Assembly (NCBI RefSeq): GCF_001856665.1
Contig: NZ_CP017781.1
Location: 992,001 to 1,056,000, forward strand
DNA from: Rhodobacter xanthinilyticus
Lineage (GTDB): Bacteria; Pseudomonadota; Alphaproteobacteria; Rhodobacterales; Rhodobacteraceae
Reading direction: 5' to 3'
DNA length: 64,000 bases
Each line of letters starts with the position of its first letter. Within the stretch, counting starts at the first letter, position 1. Under the pieces are notes generated by a model. It did not search any database and was not told where the DNA came from. It saw only the letters and a program-made list of their open reading frames with translations. This document shows, one piece after another, positions 26,579 through 35,548 of this stretch. Made by a program: the position numbers and the translations under genes.

Positions 26579-26607
26579 GGCGCGGGGGGAAACCCTCGCG
26601 CCGTTTT
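26579..26607 (+). terminator. Rho-independent terminator after xoxF
   Basis: GGCGCG (26579-26584) pairs with CGCGCC (26597-26602), extended inward by G-C pairs around a GGAAA loop, followed by GTTTT. It marks the end of xoxF transcription. Confidence 0.8.
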
Positions 26608-26848
26608 CCTGCGCGGCGGGGCGAAGTCAGAAAAGCTGTCGATCGTAGTTCATTTCATTGGGGGCAACTTCGATCGTTCCATCGAATGGAAAGCAACGAA
26701 AGCAGAATCCGTTCTCAAAAGTCTCGTTGCCGTGCCCACGATATCTGATCTGACCTGCGCACCATACCCAGACGGGGAGGGCGTCACTCAATCCGTCGTG
26801 ATATGCAGCCAGAAAACCTTCGCGCATCCTCCTGAGGAAGCAGAGGTA
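26608..26848. other. Lower-GC segment between xoxF and the insertion sequence
   Basis: About 240 bases with GC near 50%, against about 70% around it. A 66-residue open frame on the minus strand (26627-26827) reads MREGFLAAYHDGLSDALP at its start and is cysteine- and aromatic-rich, but I recognise no family and see no clear ribosome site. It could be a remnant of foreign DNA brought in or trimmed near the insertion sequence. No confident gene is called. Confidence 0.4.
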
Positions 26849-27293
26849 GGGTCAGGACACATAACCAATAGATGACGGTTGCTGCGAGGGCGATGGCAGA
26901 CAGGAAGACCTTCGGACACCTGTCGTATCGTGTCGCAACGCGTCGCCAATCCTTTAGCCTGCCGAACATGATCTCGATCCGGTTCCGGCGTTTGTAGCGG
27001 CGCTTGTCGTATTTCACCGCCTTCTTGCGCTGCTTACGGCCAGGGATGCAGGCGCGTATCCCCTTGTCTTTCAATGCTTCTCTGAACCAGTCGGCATCAT
27101 ACCCCCGATCGCCGAGCAGCCAATCGACCTTCGGCAGGCTGCTGAGCAGCGCTCGCGCGCCGATGTAGTCGCTGACTTGTCCGGCGGTGGCGAAGAGGTT
27201 GAGCGGCCGGCCCTGGCTGTCGCAGATAGCGTGCAGTTTAGTGTTCATGCCGCCCTTCGTCCGACCGATCAGGCGTCCACGCCCCCCTTTTTC
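26784..27293 (-). CDS. IS427-group transposase, second reading frame (expressed by -1 frameshift)
   Basis: Frame -1 relative to the first, usable from the slippery run onward, giving about 169 residues. GDRGYDADWF holds the second catalytic aspartate and RRNRIEIMFGRLKDWRR the glutamate of the DDE triad. The core ends with VIYWL near the inverted repeat. Unusually the frame has no stop inside the element; it reads through the terminal repeat into flanking DNA and stops at 26784, adding about 20 host-encoded residues. Confidence 0.82.
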   Translation of the reverse strand, partial: EKGGRGRLIGRTKGGMNTKLHAICDSQGRPLNLFATAGQVSDYIGARALLSSLPKVDWLLGDRGYDADWFREALKDKGIRACIPGRKQRKKAVKYDKRRYKRRNRIEIMFGRLKDWRRVATRYDRCPKVFLSAIALAATVIYWLCVLTLPLLPQEDARRFSGCISRRIE

Positions 27294-27679
27294 ACGCCCA
27301 AACTGGTCGCTGTTCGGTGGGCCCTGAGGTAGGTCGCGTCGATCATCACGGTCTTCGTCTCGCTGTGCTCGGCAGCCAGACCGGCCATCATTCGCGCGAA
27401 GATGCCCTTGTCGCTCCATCGTTTCCAACGGTTGTAGAGCGTCTTGTGTGGACCGTAGGCGATGGGGGCATCCCGCCACCGCAAGCCGTTGCGATTGATG
27501 AAGATAATCCCACTCAGCACACGTCGGTCATCGACGCGTGGCCTGCCGTGTGACTTGGGAAAGAAGGGCTCAAGACGCGCCATCTGGGCGTCGGTCAGCC
27601 AAAACAGATCAGACATGTTCACCGCTCGTTTTCGAACCGTGAATCATGCCATCCCTAGGAAATCAATGGGTCCTGACCC
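26849..27679 (-). mobile_element. IS5-family (IS427-group) insertion sequence, 831 bp
   Basis: The ends carry inverted repeats: GGGTCAGGACACAT on the plus strand at 26849, and GGGTCAGGACCCAT read on the minus strand from 27679, with one mismatch. TA flanks both ends (26847-26848 and 27680-27681), consistent with a TA target duplication. Inside are two overlapping transposase frames separated by a run A5G6, the usual -1 frameshift arrangement of the IS427 group. It lies between the xoxF gene and the regulatory trio. It appears intact. Confidence 0.9.
27269..27622 (-). CDS. IS427-group transposase, first reading frame
   Basis: 117 residues. DLFWLTDAQMARLEPFFP at the N-terminus and RWRDAPIAYGPHKTLYNRWKRW are typical of the DUF4096-like N-terminal domain. 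The first catalytic aspartate is in MIDATYLRAHRTA. The frame ends shortly after the slippery A5G6 run (27282-27292), where a -1 shift would join the second frame. Confidence 0.88.
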   Translation of the reverse strand: MNMSDLFWLTDAQMARLEPFFPKSHGRPRVDDRRVLSGIIFINRNGLRWRDAPIAYGPHKTLYNRWKRWSDKGIFARMMAGLAAEHSETKTVMIDATYLRAHRTATSLGVKKGGVDA

Positions 27680-27766
27680 TAGACTTTAGCACAGTATGGC
27701 GCCGCAAAGGGGGTTGCTAGAGTGAGGGGAGCCCCGCACAATCGGCGAGACAGACAGGACGAGCCC

Positions 27767-28498
27767 ATGCAACAGACCGACCCCGCCCCGATCGCGCCGC
27801 CCGCCGGTCCGCTTGCTTGCGGCGAGCTGCGGCGCGCGCTCATCGTGGATGACCATCCGCTGTTTTGCGATGCGCTGGGCATGACCTTGCGTGCGGTGGC
27901 GGGGATCGAGGAACTCGAGCAGGCCGAATGCCTCGCCGATGCGCTGGCGCTGATCGAGGGCGGCGCGGCGCCCGATGTGATCGTGCTCGATCTCAACCTG
28001 CCCGATGTGAACGGGCTCGAGGGGTTGATGAGCCTGCGCAAGGCCGCGCCGGAGCGGCCGGTGATCGTGGTCTCCTCGCTCGACGAGCCGCGGGTGATCC
28101 GCGCCGCGCTGGCGGCGGGGGCGGCGGGCTTCGTGCCCAAACATTCGCGCCGCGAGCTCTTTCGCGCGGCCTTTGCCGCGATCGCGCGGGGCGAGGTCTT
28201 CGTGCCCGAAAGCGCGGGCGCCGCGCTCGAGGCCGCGGCCCCCGAGGGCGCGCAGGAGGAGGCGATCCGGCGGCTGAGCCAGCTCACCCGCCAGCAGGCC
28301 AACATCCTCGAGCAGATCTGCGCGGGCAAGATGAACAAGCAGATCGCTTTTGATCTGTCGATCGCCGAGACCACGGTGAAGGCCCATGTCACCGCGATCA
28401 TGCGCAAGCTCGGCGTCTACAGCCGCACCCAGGCGGTGTTGCTCGCGCGCGAGGCGCAATCGACGGGGGCATTGCCGGGGGACTGGGGCGCGCGCTAA
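27767..28498 (+). CDS. LuxR-type response regulator (NarL family; AgmR/ErbR-like)
   Basis: 243 residues. The N-terminal receiver domain has IVDDHPLF (acidic pocket), Asp75 in VLDLNLPD (phosphorylation site) and FVPKHS (conserved Lys). The C-terminal LuxR helix-turn-helix reads LTRQQANILEQICAGKMNKQIA and AETTVKAHVTAIMRKL. In Pseudomonas aeruginosa the similar AgmR/ErbR controls the PQQ ethanol oxidation genes. Here it lies beside a xoxF system and a hybrid kinase, so the same role is inferred. The start at 27767 (MQQTDP) is preferred; a longer frame from 27722 has no better ribosome site. Confidence 0.87.
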   Translation: MQQTDPAPIAPPAGPLACGELRRALIVDDHPLFCDALGMTLRAVAGIEELEQAECLADALALIEGGAAPDVIVLDLNLPDVNGLEGLMSLRKAAPERPVIVVSSLDEPRVIRAALAAGAAGFVPKHSRRELFRAAFAAIARGEVFVPESAGAALEAAAPEGAQEEAIRRLSQLTRQQANILEQICAGKMNKQIAFDLSIAETTVKAHVTAIMRKLGVYSRTQAVLLAREAQSTGALPGDWGAR

Positions 28499-28519
28499 GC
28501 TCCTGCCCGGGAGGACATC

Positions 28520-29707
28520 ATGGAGACGATCAGCGACCCTCACGCAGGGGCGGCGCGTGCGGCCAATTGCCCCGCGCAGGCCTGTCCGGTCACCGCTTCG
28601 GCGCGCGCTGCCGACCCGGGCGCCTTTGCCACGCTCGCGGCGGGGCTCGGGCCCGGGCCCTTCGCGCAGATCTCGATCTTTGCGAGCCCCGAGGCCGATC
28701 TCGAGGCGCTGTGCCGGGGCGCGGCGGCGCAATATCCGCGCGCGGTGGTGGTCGGCTGCACCACGGCGGGCGAGATCACCGAGGCGGGCTATGCCGAGGG
28801 CCAGATCCTCGCCTTCGCGCTGCCGCGGGCGGGGTTCGATGTCGAGATGATCGTCGTGCCCGAGCTCGACCGGCTCGACACGCGGCGGCTGATCGCGGAG
28901 GTGCTGCGCGCGCGTCAGGGGCTCGGGCTGCGCGCCGCCGATCTGGCGAGCGAATTCGCGGTGCTGCTGGTCGACGGGCTCTCGGGGCGCGAGGATGAAC
29001 TCGTCGGCGCGCTCTCAGGCGCGCTCGGCGCGGTGCCGCTGATCGGCGGCTCGGCGGGCGACGGGGGGCTGTTTCGCCGCTCGCTGATCTGGGCGGGGGG
29101 GCGGCTTTGGGAAAACGCCGCCGCGCTCAGCCTCGTGCGCGGGCGCTGCGAGGTGCGGCCCTTCTCGATCGACCACATGCGCCCGACCGAGGCGCGGATG
29201 GTGGTCACCGCCGCCGACCCCGCGCGCCGGGCCGTGGCGCGGATCAATGACGAGCCCGCCGCGGCCGAATATGCGCGCCTGCTCGGGCTGCCGGTCGAGG
29301 CGCTCTCGCCCTATGTCTTTGCCGCGCATCCGGTTTTGGCGCGGGCGGGCGGGCGCCACCATGTCCGCGCGATCCAGGGGGTGGATGCGAGCGGCGCGCT
29401 GATCTTCTTCGCCGCGATCGCCGAGGGGTTGGTGCTGACGCTGGCCGAACCGGGCGATATCGCGGCCCATCTCGACGCGGCGCTGGCCGATCTGGCCGCG
29501 GGCGGCGCGCCCTCGGCGATCCTCGGCTTCGACTGCATCTTCCGGCGCATCGAGGCCACCGGGCGCCAGCGCGCGCGGGCGGTCTCCGAGATCCTCGCGC
29601 GCCACCGGGTCACCGGCTTTTCCACCTATGGCGAGCAGATCGGGGCGATGCATGTCAACCAGACGCTGACCGGCTTTGCCTTTTACCCCACCGAGGCGCG
29701 CCGATGA
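28520..29707 (+). CDS. FIST-domain sensory protein
   Basis: 395 residues, no signal peptide. The FIST N domain covers about residues 45-235 (VVVGCTTAGEITEAGY, then AVLLVDGLSGREDELV and PLIGGSAGDGG). The FIST C domain follows to near the end (GRHHVRAIQGVDASGALIFFAAI, then ILGFDCIFRR). FIST proteins are thought to sense small ligands, possibly amino acids, and often sit beside signalling proteins. The gene overlaps the hybrid kinase start by four bases, so the two are coupled and probably work as sensor and kinase. GGGAGG precedes the ATG. Confidence 0.88.
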   Translation: METISDPHAGAARAANCPAQACPVTASARAADPGAFATLAAGLGPGPFAQISIFASPEADLEALCRGAAAQYPRAVVVGCTTAGEITEAGYAEGQILAFALPRAGFDVEMIVVPELDRLDTRRLIAEVLRARQGLGLRAADLASEFAVLLVDGLSGREDELVGALSGALGAVPLIGGSAGDGGLFRRSLIWAGGRLWENAAALSLVRGRCEVRPFSIDHMRPTEARMVVTAADPARRAVARINDEPAAAEYARLLGLPVEALSPYVFAAHPVLARAGGRHHVRAIQGVDASGALIFFAAIAEGLVLTLAEPGDIAAHLDAALADLAAGGAPSAILGFDCIFRRIEATGRQRARAVSEILARHRVTGFSTYGEQIGAMHVNQTLTGFAFYPTEARR

Positions 29708-31971
29708 CCGCCCCGGATTTTGCCACCATGGCGCGTTCGCTCGTCGACCCTGCCGACAGCCTCGCGCGGCAAAACGAGAAGCTGCGGGTGATCGCGGGGG
29801 CCCTGATGCGCCATGCCGAGGAGATCACCGAGGATCGCGGCGCGGGCTATGCGCAGTTCCAGCGCGCCGCCGTGCTCGAGGAGCAGGTCCGCGAGCGCAC
29901 CCGCGATCTCGAGCGCGCGCTCGATCTGCTCAACGCCTCGAACGCGCGTCTGGCCGAGGCCAACCGCGAGATCGAGGCCGCGCGCGCCAACCTCGCCGCC
30001 GCGCTCGAGACGATCCAGGAGGGGTTTGCGCTTTTTGACGCCAACGACATCTTGGTGATGTGCAACTCGCGCTACAACATCTTGTTGGCTGATATCCGCC
30101 CGCAGATGGTCCCGGGGCTGCATTTCTCGGATTATCTGCGCATCGTCGCGGGCTCGGCCTTCCTCGGCATGCCCGCCGGCATGAGCCCGCCCGACTGGAT
30201 CGAGATGCGCGCGCGCCGCCATGAGAGCCATCATTTCATCCTGACCCAGCAGATGGGCGACGACCGCTGGGTGCAGGTCTCCGAGCACCGCACCCAGGAG
30301 GGCGGCACGGTGATCTTGCAGACCGAGGTCACCGATCTGATCCGCGCCGAGCGGCGCGAGCGCGGGCGGATGCTCGACGATCAGGCCAGGATCCTGCGCG
30401 CCACGCTCGAACATCTGCCGCTTGGCGTGTGCATCTTCGATGCGCGGCTCCAGCTTCTGGGCTGGAACGAGCGGCTGGCCGATCTGCTCACGCTGCCGCG
30501 GCGGCGGCTGCGGGCGGGGATCCATTTCGACACGCTTCTCGAGCAGGTGCGCGATCAGTTCCTCTTCCCGAGCGGGCTGAGCGCCTATCGGCTCTCGGAT
30601 TGGGTGCGCCGCGCGCGCCGGCGCGATCATCTGCGCATGGAGCTCAGCCGCGAGGGCGGGCAGGTTTACGAGCTCTTCGCGCAGGAGCTGCCCGACGGCG
30701 GCTTCGTGATGTCGCTGGCCGATGTCACCGCCGAGCGCGGCGCGTTGCAGGCGCTCGCGCAGGCCAATGAGACGCTCGAGGCGCGGGTGATGGAGCGCAC
30801 GCTCGAGCTCGAGGATGCGCTCGGGCGCGCCGAGCGGGCGAATGCCTCGCGCTCGCGCTTTGTCGCGGCGGCGAGCCATGATCTGCTGCAGCCGCTCTCG
30901 GCCGCGCGGCTCTATCTCGCCTCGATGGGCGATGATGCGATCGCGCCCGCGGCGCGCGCCACGCTCGAGAAGGCGCAAAACGCGCTCGGCTCGGTCGAGG
31001 CGATCCTCGGCGCGCTGCTCGATATCTCGCGCCTCGAGGCGGGGCGGGCGGCGGTCGAGCCGGGGCCCTTGGCGCTCGGGCCGCTTCTGCGCGCGCTCGC
31101 CGATGAATTCGCGCCAAGCGCCGCGCTCAAGGGGATCGAGCTGGTGATCCGGCCGGTCGAAGCGGTGGTGATCTCCGACCGCGCCTATCTGCGCCGGATC
31201 TTGCAAAACCTGATCTCGAACGCGGTGCGCTACACGCTGCGCGGGCGCGTGGCGGTGCTTTGCCGGCGCCGGGGCGGGCAGCTTGTCGTTGAGGTGCGCG
31301 ACAGCGGCCCGGGCATCGCCGAGGCCGATCAGGAGATCATCTTCCGCGAGTTTCAGCGCCTCCATCAGGCCTCCTCGGCGGCGGTCGGCATGGGGCTCGG
31401 CCTTGCCATCGTCGAGCGCGCGGCGGCGCTATTGGGCCATCCGCTCGGGCTGCGCTCGGCGCCGGGGCGGGGCACCACCTTCACGCTCGGGCTGCGCCTT
31501 GCGCCCGCCGCCGCGCCCGGGCTCGACAAGGTCGCCCCCGATGCCGGCCCGCGCGACCCGGAGGCGGGCGAGATCGTCGTGCTTTTGGTCGAGAACGACC
31601 CGGGGCTGCGTCAGGCGATGGTGCAGCTGCTCGAGACCTGGGGGGCGAGCGTGCTCGATGTGGCCTCGGGCGAGGAGGCGCTCGAGCTGATCGAGGCGAC
31701 GGGGCTGGTGCCCGACCGGGCGCTTGTCGATTTTCAGCTCGGCGAGGGGCGGCTCGACGGGATCGAGACGCTCGGGCGGCTGGCGGCGATGGTCGGGCCC
31801 TTTGCCGCGCGGCTCGTCACCGCCGACCGCTCCGAGGCGCTGTTGCGGCGCGCGGCGGCGGCGGGGGTGACGGTCTTGCACAAGCCCTTGCCGCCCGGCG
31901 ATCTCTCCGAGTTCCTGTTCGGCGCGGAGCGGGACGGGTTCGGCGCGCAGCGCGAGGGGCGGCCGGGCTGA
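29704..31971 (+). CDS. PAS-domain hybrid histidine kinase/response regulator (NahK/ErcS family)
   Basis: 755 residues, cytoplasmic. A coiled-coil lead (about 55-100) is followed by two PAS-like domains (about 100-210 and 235-350) and a second coiled coil. The HisKA box is SRFVAAASHDLLQPLSAAR with His392, and the HATPase is marked by NLISNAVRYT and MGLGLAIVERAA. A C-terminal receiver has Asp676 in LVDFQLG. NahK/ErcS relatives control PQQ alcohol oxidation in pseudomonads. The unlinked phosphotransfer path to the LuxR regulator at 27767 is inferred. Confidence 0.88.
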   Translation: MTAPDFATMARSLVDPADSLARQNEKLRVIAGALMRHAEEITEDRGAGYAQFQRAAVLEEQVRERTRDLERALDLLNASNARLAEANREIEAARANLAAALETIQEGFALFDANDILVMCNSRYNILLADIRPQMVPGLHFSDYLRIVAGSAFLGMPAGMSPPDWIEMRARRHESHHFILTQQMGDDRWVQVSEHRTQEGGTVILQTEVTDLIRAERRERGRMLDDQARILRATLEHLPLGVCIFDARLQLLGWNERLADLLTLPRRRLRAGIHFDTLLEQVRDQFLFPSGLSAYRLSDWVRRARRRDHLRMELSREGGQVYELFAQELPDGGFVMSLADVTAERGALQALAQANETLEARVMERTLELEDALGRAERANASRSRFVAAASHDLLQPLSAARLYLASMGDDAIAPAARATLEKAQNALGSVEAILGALLDISRLEAGRAAVEPGPLALGPLLRALADEFAPSAALKGIELVIRPVEAVVISDRAYLRRILQNLISNAVRYTLRGRVAVLCRRRGGQLVVEVRDSGPGIAEADQEIIFREFQRLHQASSAAVGMGLGLAIVERAAALLGHPLGLRSAPGRGTTFTLGLRLAPAAAPGLDKVAPDAGPRDPEAGEIVVLLVENDPGLRQAMVQLLETWGASVLDVASGEEALELIEATGLVPDRALVDFQLGEGRLDGIETLGRLAAMVGPFAARLVTADRSEALLRRAAAAGVTVLHKPLPPGDLSEFLFGAERDGFGAQREGRPG

Positions 31972-32067
31972 CGCAACGGCAGGCGGATCACTTTTCGCAA
32001 ATTGTCACGGGTGTGACGCATCGCTTTGGCAAAGGGGGGCCAGCCAACAACCTTTGAGGACCCTCCC

Positions 32068-33813
32068 ATGAAGCTGCGCAGCCATCTGCTCTCCGCCACC
32101 GCGCTCATGCTCCTGCCGCTCGCCGCGCAAGCGGGCGAGCTCGCCTTCGCGCCGGTGCCCTTCGCCGCCGACGACGCCGCCAAGCGCGCCGTTCTCGCCT
32201 CGAGCGAAGTGACCATCGACGGCAAGACCTATCCGATCGGCTACACCGCCTTCGCCCGCTCGGGCGAGAAATTCGGCCAGACCGCCTTCGGGGCGCTGAC
32301 CGGGCGCGACGGCGCGGTGCTCAAGGCCGAAGACGGCAGCGAGATCATCTCCAACAGCGCCGATTTCACCTCGCTGCTGAAGGTCGGCGCGAAGCTCTTC
32401 TCGCTCACCCATTTCGAATCGCGCCCGGGCGCGATGTATCTGAGCGAGCTGGCGCAGGACGCCGAGGGCAAGCTCTCGGTCGTTTCCTCGAAGCCGGTCG
32501 ATTTCTCGGCGCTCAACGGCCTTTGGGTGCCCTGCGCGGGCTCGGTCACGCCGTGGGAAACCCATCTCGGCTCGGAGGAATACCCCGCCGATGCGCGCGC
32601 CATCGAAGAGGCGACCGCGCTCGACCAGCTCGATGATTACCCCTTCACGATGGTCCGCTACGAGGGCGTCGAGCCCGCGAAGATGGATCTCGAGGCGTTC
32701 CGCGCGGCCTACAAGCCCTATCGCTACGGCGCGCCCGTCGAGGTCACCGTGACCGAGGACGGCACCGCCACCCCGGTGCGCCACCATGCGATGGGCCGCG
32801 TCGCGGTCGAGCTCGCCAAGGTCATGCCCGACCAGAAAACCGCCTATATCTCGGATGACGGCACCAATGTGGGCCTGTTCATGTTCGTGGCCGACAAGGA
32901 AGGCGATCTCTCGGCCGGCCAGCTCTACGCCGCGAAATGGACCCAGACCTCGGATGAGGGCGCGGGCGCGGCCGATCTGAGCTGGATCGACCTCGGCCAT
33001 GCCGATGACGCCACCGTCACCAAGGCCGTCGAGGAGGGGATCAAGTTCTCCGACCTCTTCGAGACCGCCGAGATCGGCGAAGACGGCTCCTGCCCGGAGG
33101 GCTTTGCCTCCGCCAATGCCGAGGGTCAGGCCGAGTGCCTCAAGGTCAAGCCGGGCATGGAGATGCTCGCCTCGCGGCTCGAGACGCGCCGCTATGCCTC
33201 GATGCTCGGCGCCACGACCGAGTTCCGCAAGATGGAAGGCATCGCCTATGACGGCGATCACAACAAGGTCTATCTGGCGATGTCGGAAATCGCCAAGGGC
33301 ATGGAGGACGGCTCCAAGCAGGACAAGGGCGGGCGCAACGACATCCGCCTCGCCAAGAACGCGTGCGGCGCGGTCTACCAGCTTGATCTGGCGGAGAATT
33401 TCCAGGCGACCTCGGCCAAGGCGATCGTCGCGGGCAAGCCGCTGACCTACCCGGAAGGCTCGGAGTATGCCGGCAATGAATGCGATATCGACGGCATCGC
33501 GAACCCCGACAACCTGACCTATATCCCCGGCTACAACACGCTGATCATCGGCGAGGATACCGGCGAGGGCCACCAGAACGACGCGATCTGGTCGATGAAC
33601 CTCGAGACCGCCGCGCTGACGCGGGTGTTCTCGACGCCCTACGGCTCGGAAACCACCTCGCCCTACTGGTACCCGGATGTGAACGGCCATGGCTATCTGA
33701 TGGCGGTCGTGCAGCACCCCTACGGCGAATCCGATGAGGACAAGCTGCAAGATGCCGCCGATGCGCAGGCCTATGTCGGCTATATCGGCCCGTTCCCGGC
33801 GCTGGCGAAGTAA
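32068..33813 (+). CDS. PhoX-family (DUF839) protein, probable periplasmic phosphatase
   Basis: 581 residues. An N-terminal Sec-type signal peptide (residues 1-22, ending AQAGE) is followed by the DUF839 propeller. PCAGSVTPWETHLGSEEY resembles the calcium/iron-binding CAGGxTPWGTWLTCEE segment of PhoX. YISDDGTNVGLFMFV and NPDNLTYIPGYNTLIIGEDT are further family segments. PhoX normally uses a Tat signal; this one lacks twin arginines, so a PhoX-like function is likely but not certain. GAGGA precedes the ATG. It stands alone with its own terminator. Confidence 0.8.
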   Translation: MKLRSHLLSATALMLLPLAAQAGELAFAPVPFAADDAAKRAVLASSEVTIDGKTYPIGYTAFARSGEKFGQTAFGALTGRDGAVLKAEDGSEIISNSADFTSLLKVGAKLFSLTHFESRPGAMYLSELAQDAEGKLSVVSSKPVDFSALNGLWVPCAGSVTPWETHLGSEEYPADARAIEEATALDQLDDYPFTMVRYEGVEPAKMDLEAFRAAYKPYRYGAPVEVTVTEDGTATPVRHHAMGRVAVELAKVMPDQKTAYISDDGTNVGLFMFVADKEGDLSAGQLYAAKWTQTSDEGAGAADLSWIDLGHADDATVTKAVEEGIKFSDLFETAEIGEDGSCPEGFASANAEGQAECLKVKPGMEMLASRLETRRYASMLGATTEFRKMEGIAYDGDHNKVYLAMSEIAKGMEDGSKQDKGGRNDIRLAKNACGAVYQLDLAENFQATSAKAIVAGKPLTYPEGSEYAGNECDIDGIANPDNLTYIPGYNTLIIGEDTGEGHQNDAIWSMNLETAALTRVFSTPYGSETTSPYWYPDVNGHGYLMAVVQHPYGESDEDKLQDAADAQAYVGYIGPFPALAK

Positions 33814-33829
33814 GCGCAGAGCCTTGCGA

Positions 33830-33855
33830 GGGGGCCCCGCCCGGGGCCCCCTTTT
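33830..33855 (+). terminator. Rho-independent terminator after the PhoX-like gene
   Basis: GGGGGCCCC (33830-33838) pairs perfectly with GGGGCCCCC (33843-33851) around GCCC, then TTTT. Confidence 0.9.
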
Positions 33856-33873
33856 CCATCCCGGAGAGACGCC

Positions 33874-35532
33874 ATGACCCGACTAGCCCTGCTTTTCGCC
33901 ACGCTGACCGCCGCTTCGGGCGCGCAGGCGCTCGATCTGGGGGCGACCACGCTCTCCAACCGCTCGGCGCATATCCCGCCGCAATGCTATACCAAGACGA
34001 CCGATGCCGCGGGCGCGGTGCACAACCCCTGCCAGACCTGCCACGTCCTGCCGCGCGCGCCCAATTACACCGCCGATGCCGATTTGCAGACGGTCTATGC
34101 CTTCCCGGCGCCGGCGCGGGTGAACCCCTGGACGAACCTCTTCGCCGACCGCCGCGCCGCGATCGCCACCACGCCGGCGCCCGAGATCGACGCCTGGGTC
34201 GCGCAGGACAATTACCGCAGCCCGTCGGGCAAGATCGCGCTGGCCGAGAAACTCGCCGCGCTGCCCGCCGATTGGGATAGCGACGGCGATGGCAAATGGG
34301 CGGGCTATGTGCCGGATATCTGGTTCGATTTCGACGAAGAAGGGTTCGACCGCGGCCCCGATGGCCGCGAGAGCGGCTGGCGCGCCTTCGCCTATCATCC
34401 GCTGCCGGGCAGCTTCTGGCCGATGAGCGGCTCGACCGATGACGTGATGATCCGCCTGCCCGAGGCCTATCGCCGGGCGGCGGACGGCACGCCCTCGCGC
34501 GCGATCTACAAGCTCAACCTCGCGATCACCGAGGCGCTGATCAAACGCGCGGATATCGCCATTGCGCCCACCGAGGAGGCGCCGCTCGGGCTCGATCTCG
34601 ACCGCGACGGGCGGCTTGGGCGGGCCGAGAAGGTGGCCTTCGACTGGGATCCGCTCGCCGGGCGCGAGATGCGCTGGGTGGGGCAGGCGGCCACGCTGCC
34701 CGCCGCCGAGGCGCCGATCGCGGCGGGGCTCTACCCGCTCGGCACCGAGTTTCTCCATTCGGTGCGCTATCTGAGCCCTGAGGCGCCCGGCCAGATGGCG
34801 CCGCGGATGAAGGAGCTGCGCTACATGCGCAAGACCCGCTGGCAGAGCTATTACGACCGCGAGGATGCCGCCCATGCCGATGCCAAGGAGCGGCGCGATT
34901 TCCCCGATCGGCTGGCGCAGTTCTTCGGCTCGGCCGAGGAGGGGATCTCGAACGGCACCGGCTGGCGGTTGCAGGGCTTCATCGAGGATGCGGCGGGCGA
35001 TCTGCGGCCGCAAAGTTTCGAGGAGACGGTGTTTTGCATGGGCTGCCATGGCGGGATCGGCGCGACCGATGACGATACCTTCGCCTTCCCGCGCAAGCTC
35101 GGGGCGGAGGCGTTCCGCGCGGGGTGGTATCATTGGAGCCAGAGGGGCTTTGACGGCGGCGCCGATCTGATCCGGGCCGATGGCACCTCGGAGGCCGCGC
35201 ATTACCTGCGCGCCAATGGCGGGGCCGATGATCTGGGCGCGACGCGGGCCGAGGTCGCGCAGTGGCTCGCCGATAACGCGCTCGCGCCGGCGGCGGCGCA
35301 GGCGGTCGGGGCCGGGGGCGCGGGGCTTGCGGCGCTGATCCTGCCCGATGCGGGCCGGGCGCGCGCGCTCGATGTCGCCTATCGCGAGGTGGTGCGCGAG
35401 CAGAGCTTCACCAAGGGCCGCGACGCGGTGCTCGCGCCGATGGAGGGGAGCGTGTGGCGCGTGCTCGAGGAGGATCAGCCGACGGGCGTCGCGGCGCCGG
35501 TCGCGGGGTGGTTTGCGCGCGCCGCGCGCTGA
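33874..35532 (+). CDS. Exported diheme c-type protein with EF-hand-like loop, unknown function
   Basis: 552 residues with a short signal peptide (to about residue 18). Two heme c sites are present: CQTCH at 53-57 and CMGCH at 388-392. Between them, DLDRDGRLGRAE at 241-252 fits a full EF-hand calcium loop (Asp at 1, 3 and 5, Gly at 6, Glu at 12). DWDSDGDGKWAG at 133-144 is a partial one. I do not recognise the family by name. The role could be electron transfer or peroxidase-like; it follows the PhoX-like gene after its terminator, so it may be a separate unit. Confidence 0.75.
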   Translation: MTRLALLFATLTAASGAQALDLGATTLSNRSAHIPPQCYTKTTDAAGAVHNPCQTCHVLPRAPNYTADADLQTVYAFPAPARVNPWTNLFADRRAAIATTPAPEIDAWVAQDNYRSPSGKIALAEKLAALPADWDSDGDGKWAGYVPDIWFDFDEEGFDRGPDGRESGWRAFAYHPLPGSFWPMSGSTDDVMIRLPEAYRRAADGTPSRAIYKLNLAITEALIKRADIAIAPTEEAPLGLDLDRDGRLGRAEKVAFDWDPLAGREMRWVGQAATLPAAEAPIAAGLYPLGTEFLHSVRYLSPEAPGQMAPRMKELRYMRKTRWQSYYDREDAAHADAKERRDFPDRLAQFFGSAEEGISNGTGWRLQGFIEDAAGDLRPQSFEETVFCMGCHGGIGATDDDTFAFPRKLGAEAFRAGWYHWSQRGFDGGADLIRADGTSEAAHYLRANGGADDLGATRAEVAQWLADNALAPAAAQAVGAGGAGLAALILPDAGRARALDVAYREVVREQSFTKGRDAVLAPMEGSVWRVLEEDQPTGVAAPVAGWFARAAR

Positions 35533-35548
35533 GCGCTTGTGGCAAAAA

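Noticed and set aside
29683-31365. Long minus-strand frame opposite the hybrid kinase
   Set aside because: It is antisense to well-defined PAS, HisKA and HATPase domains, so it is a shadow.
32003-32018. Possible Pho box (TGTCAC GGGT GTGACG) before the PhoX-like gene
   Set aside because: A Pho box is a direct repeat of CTGTCA-like units spaced by 11 bases; this is an inverted repeat with only about four of seven matches in the second unit. It may be some other operator, but PhoB control is not supported.
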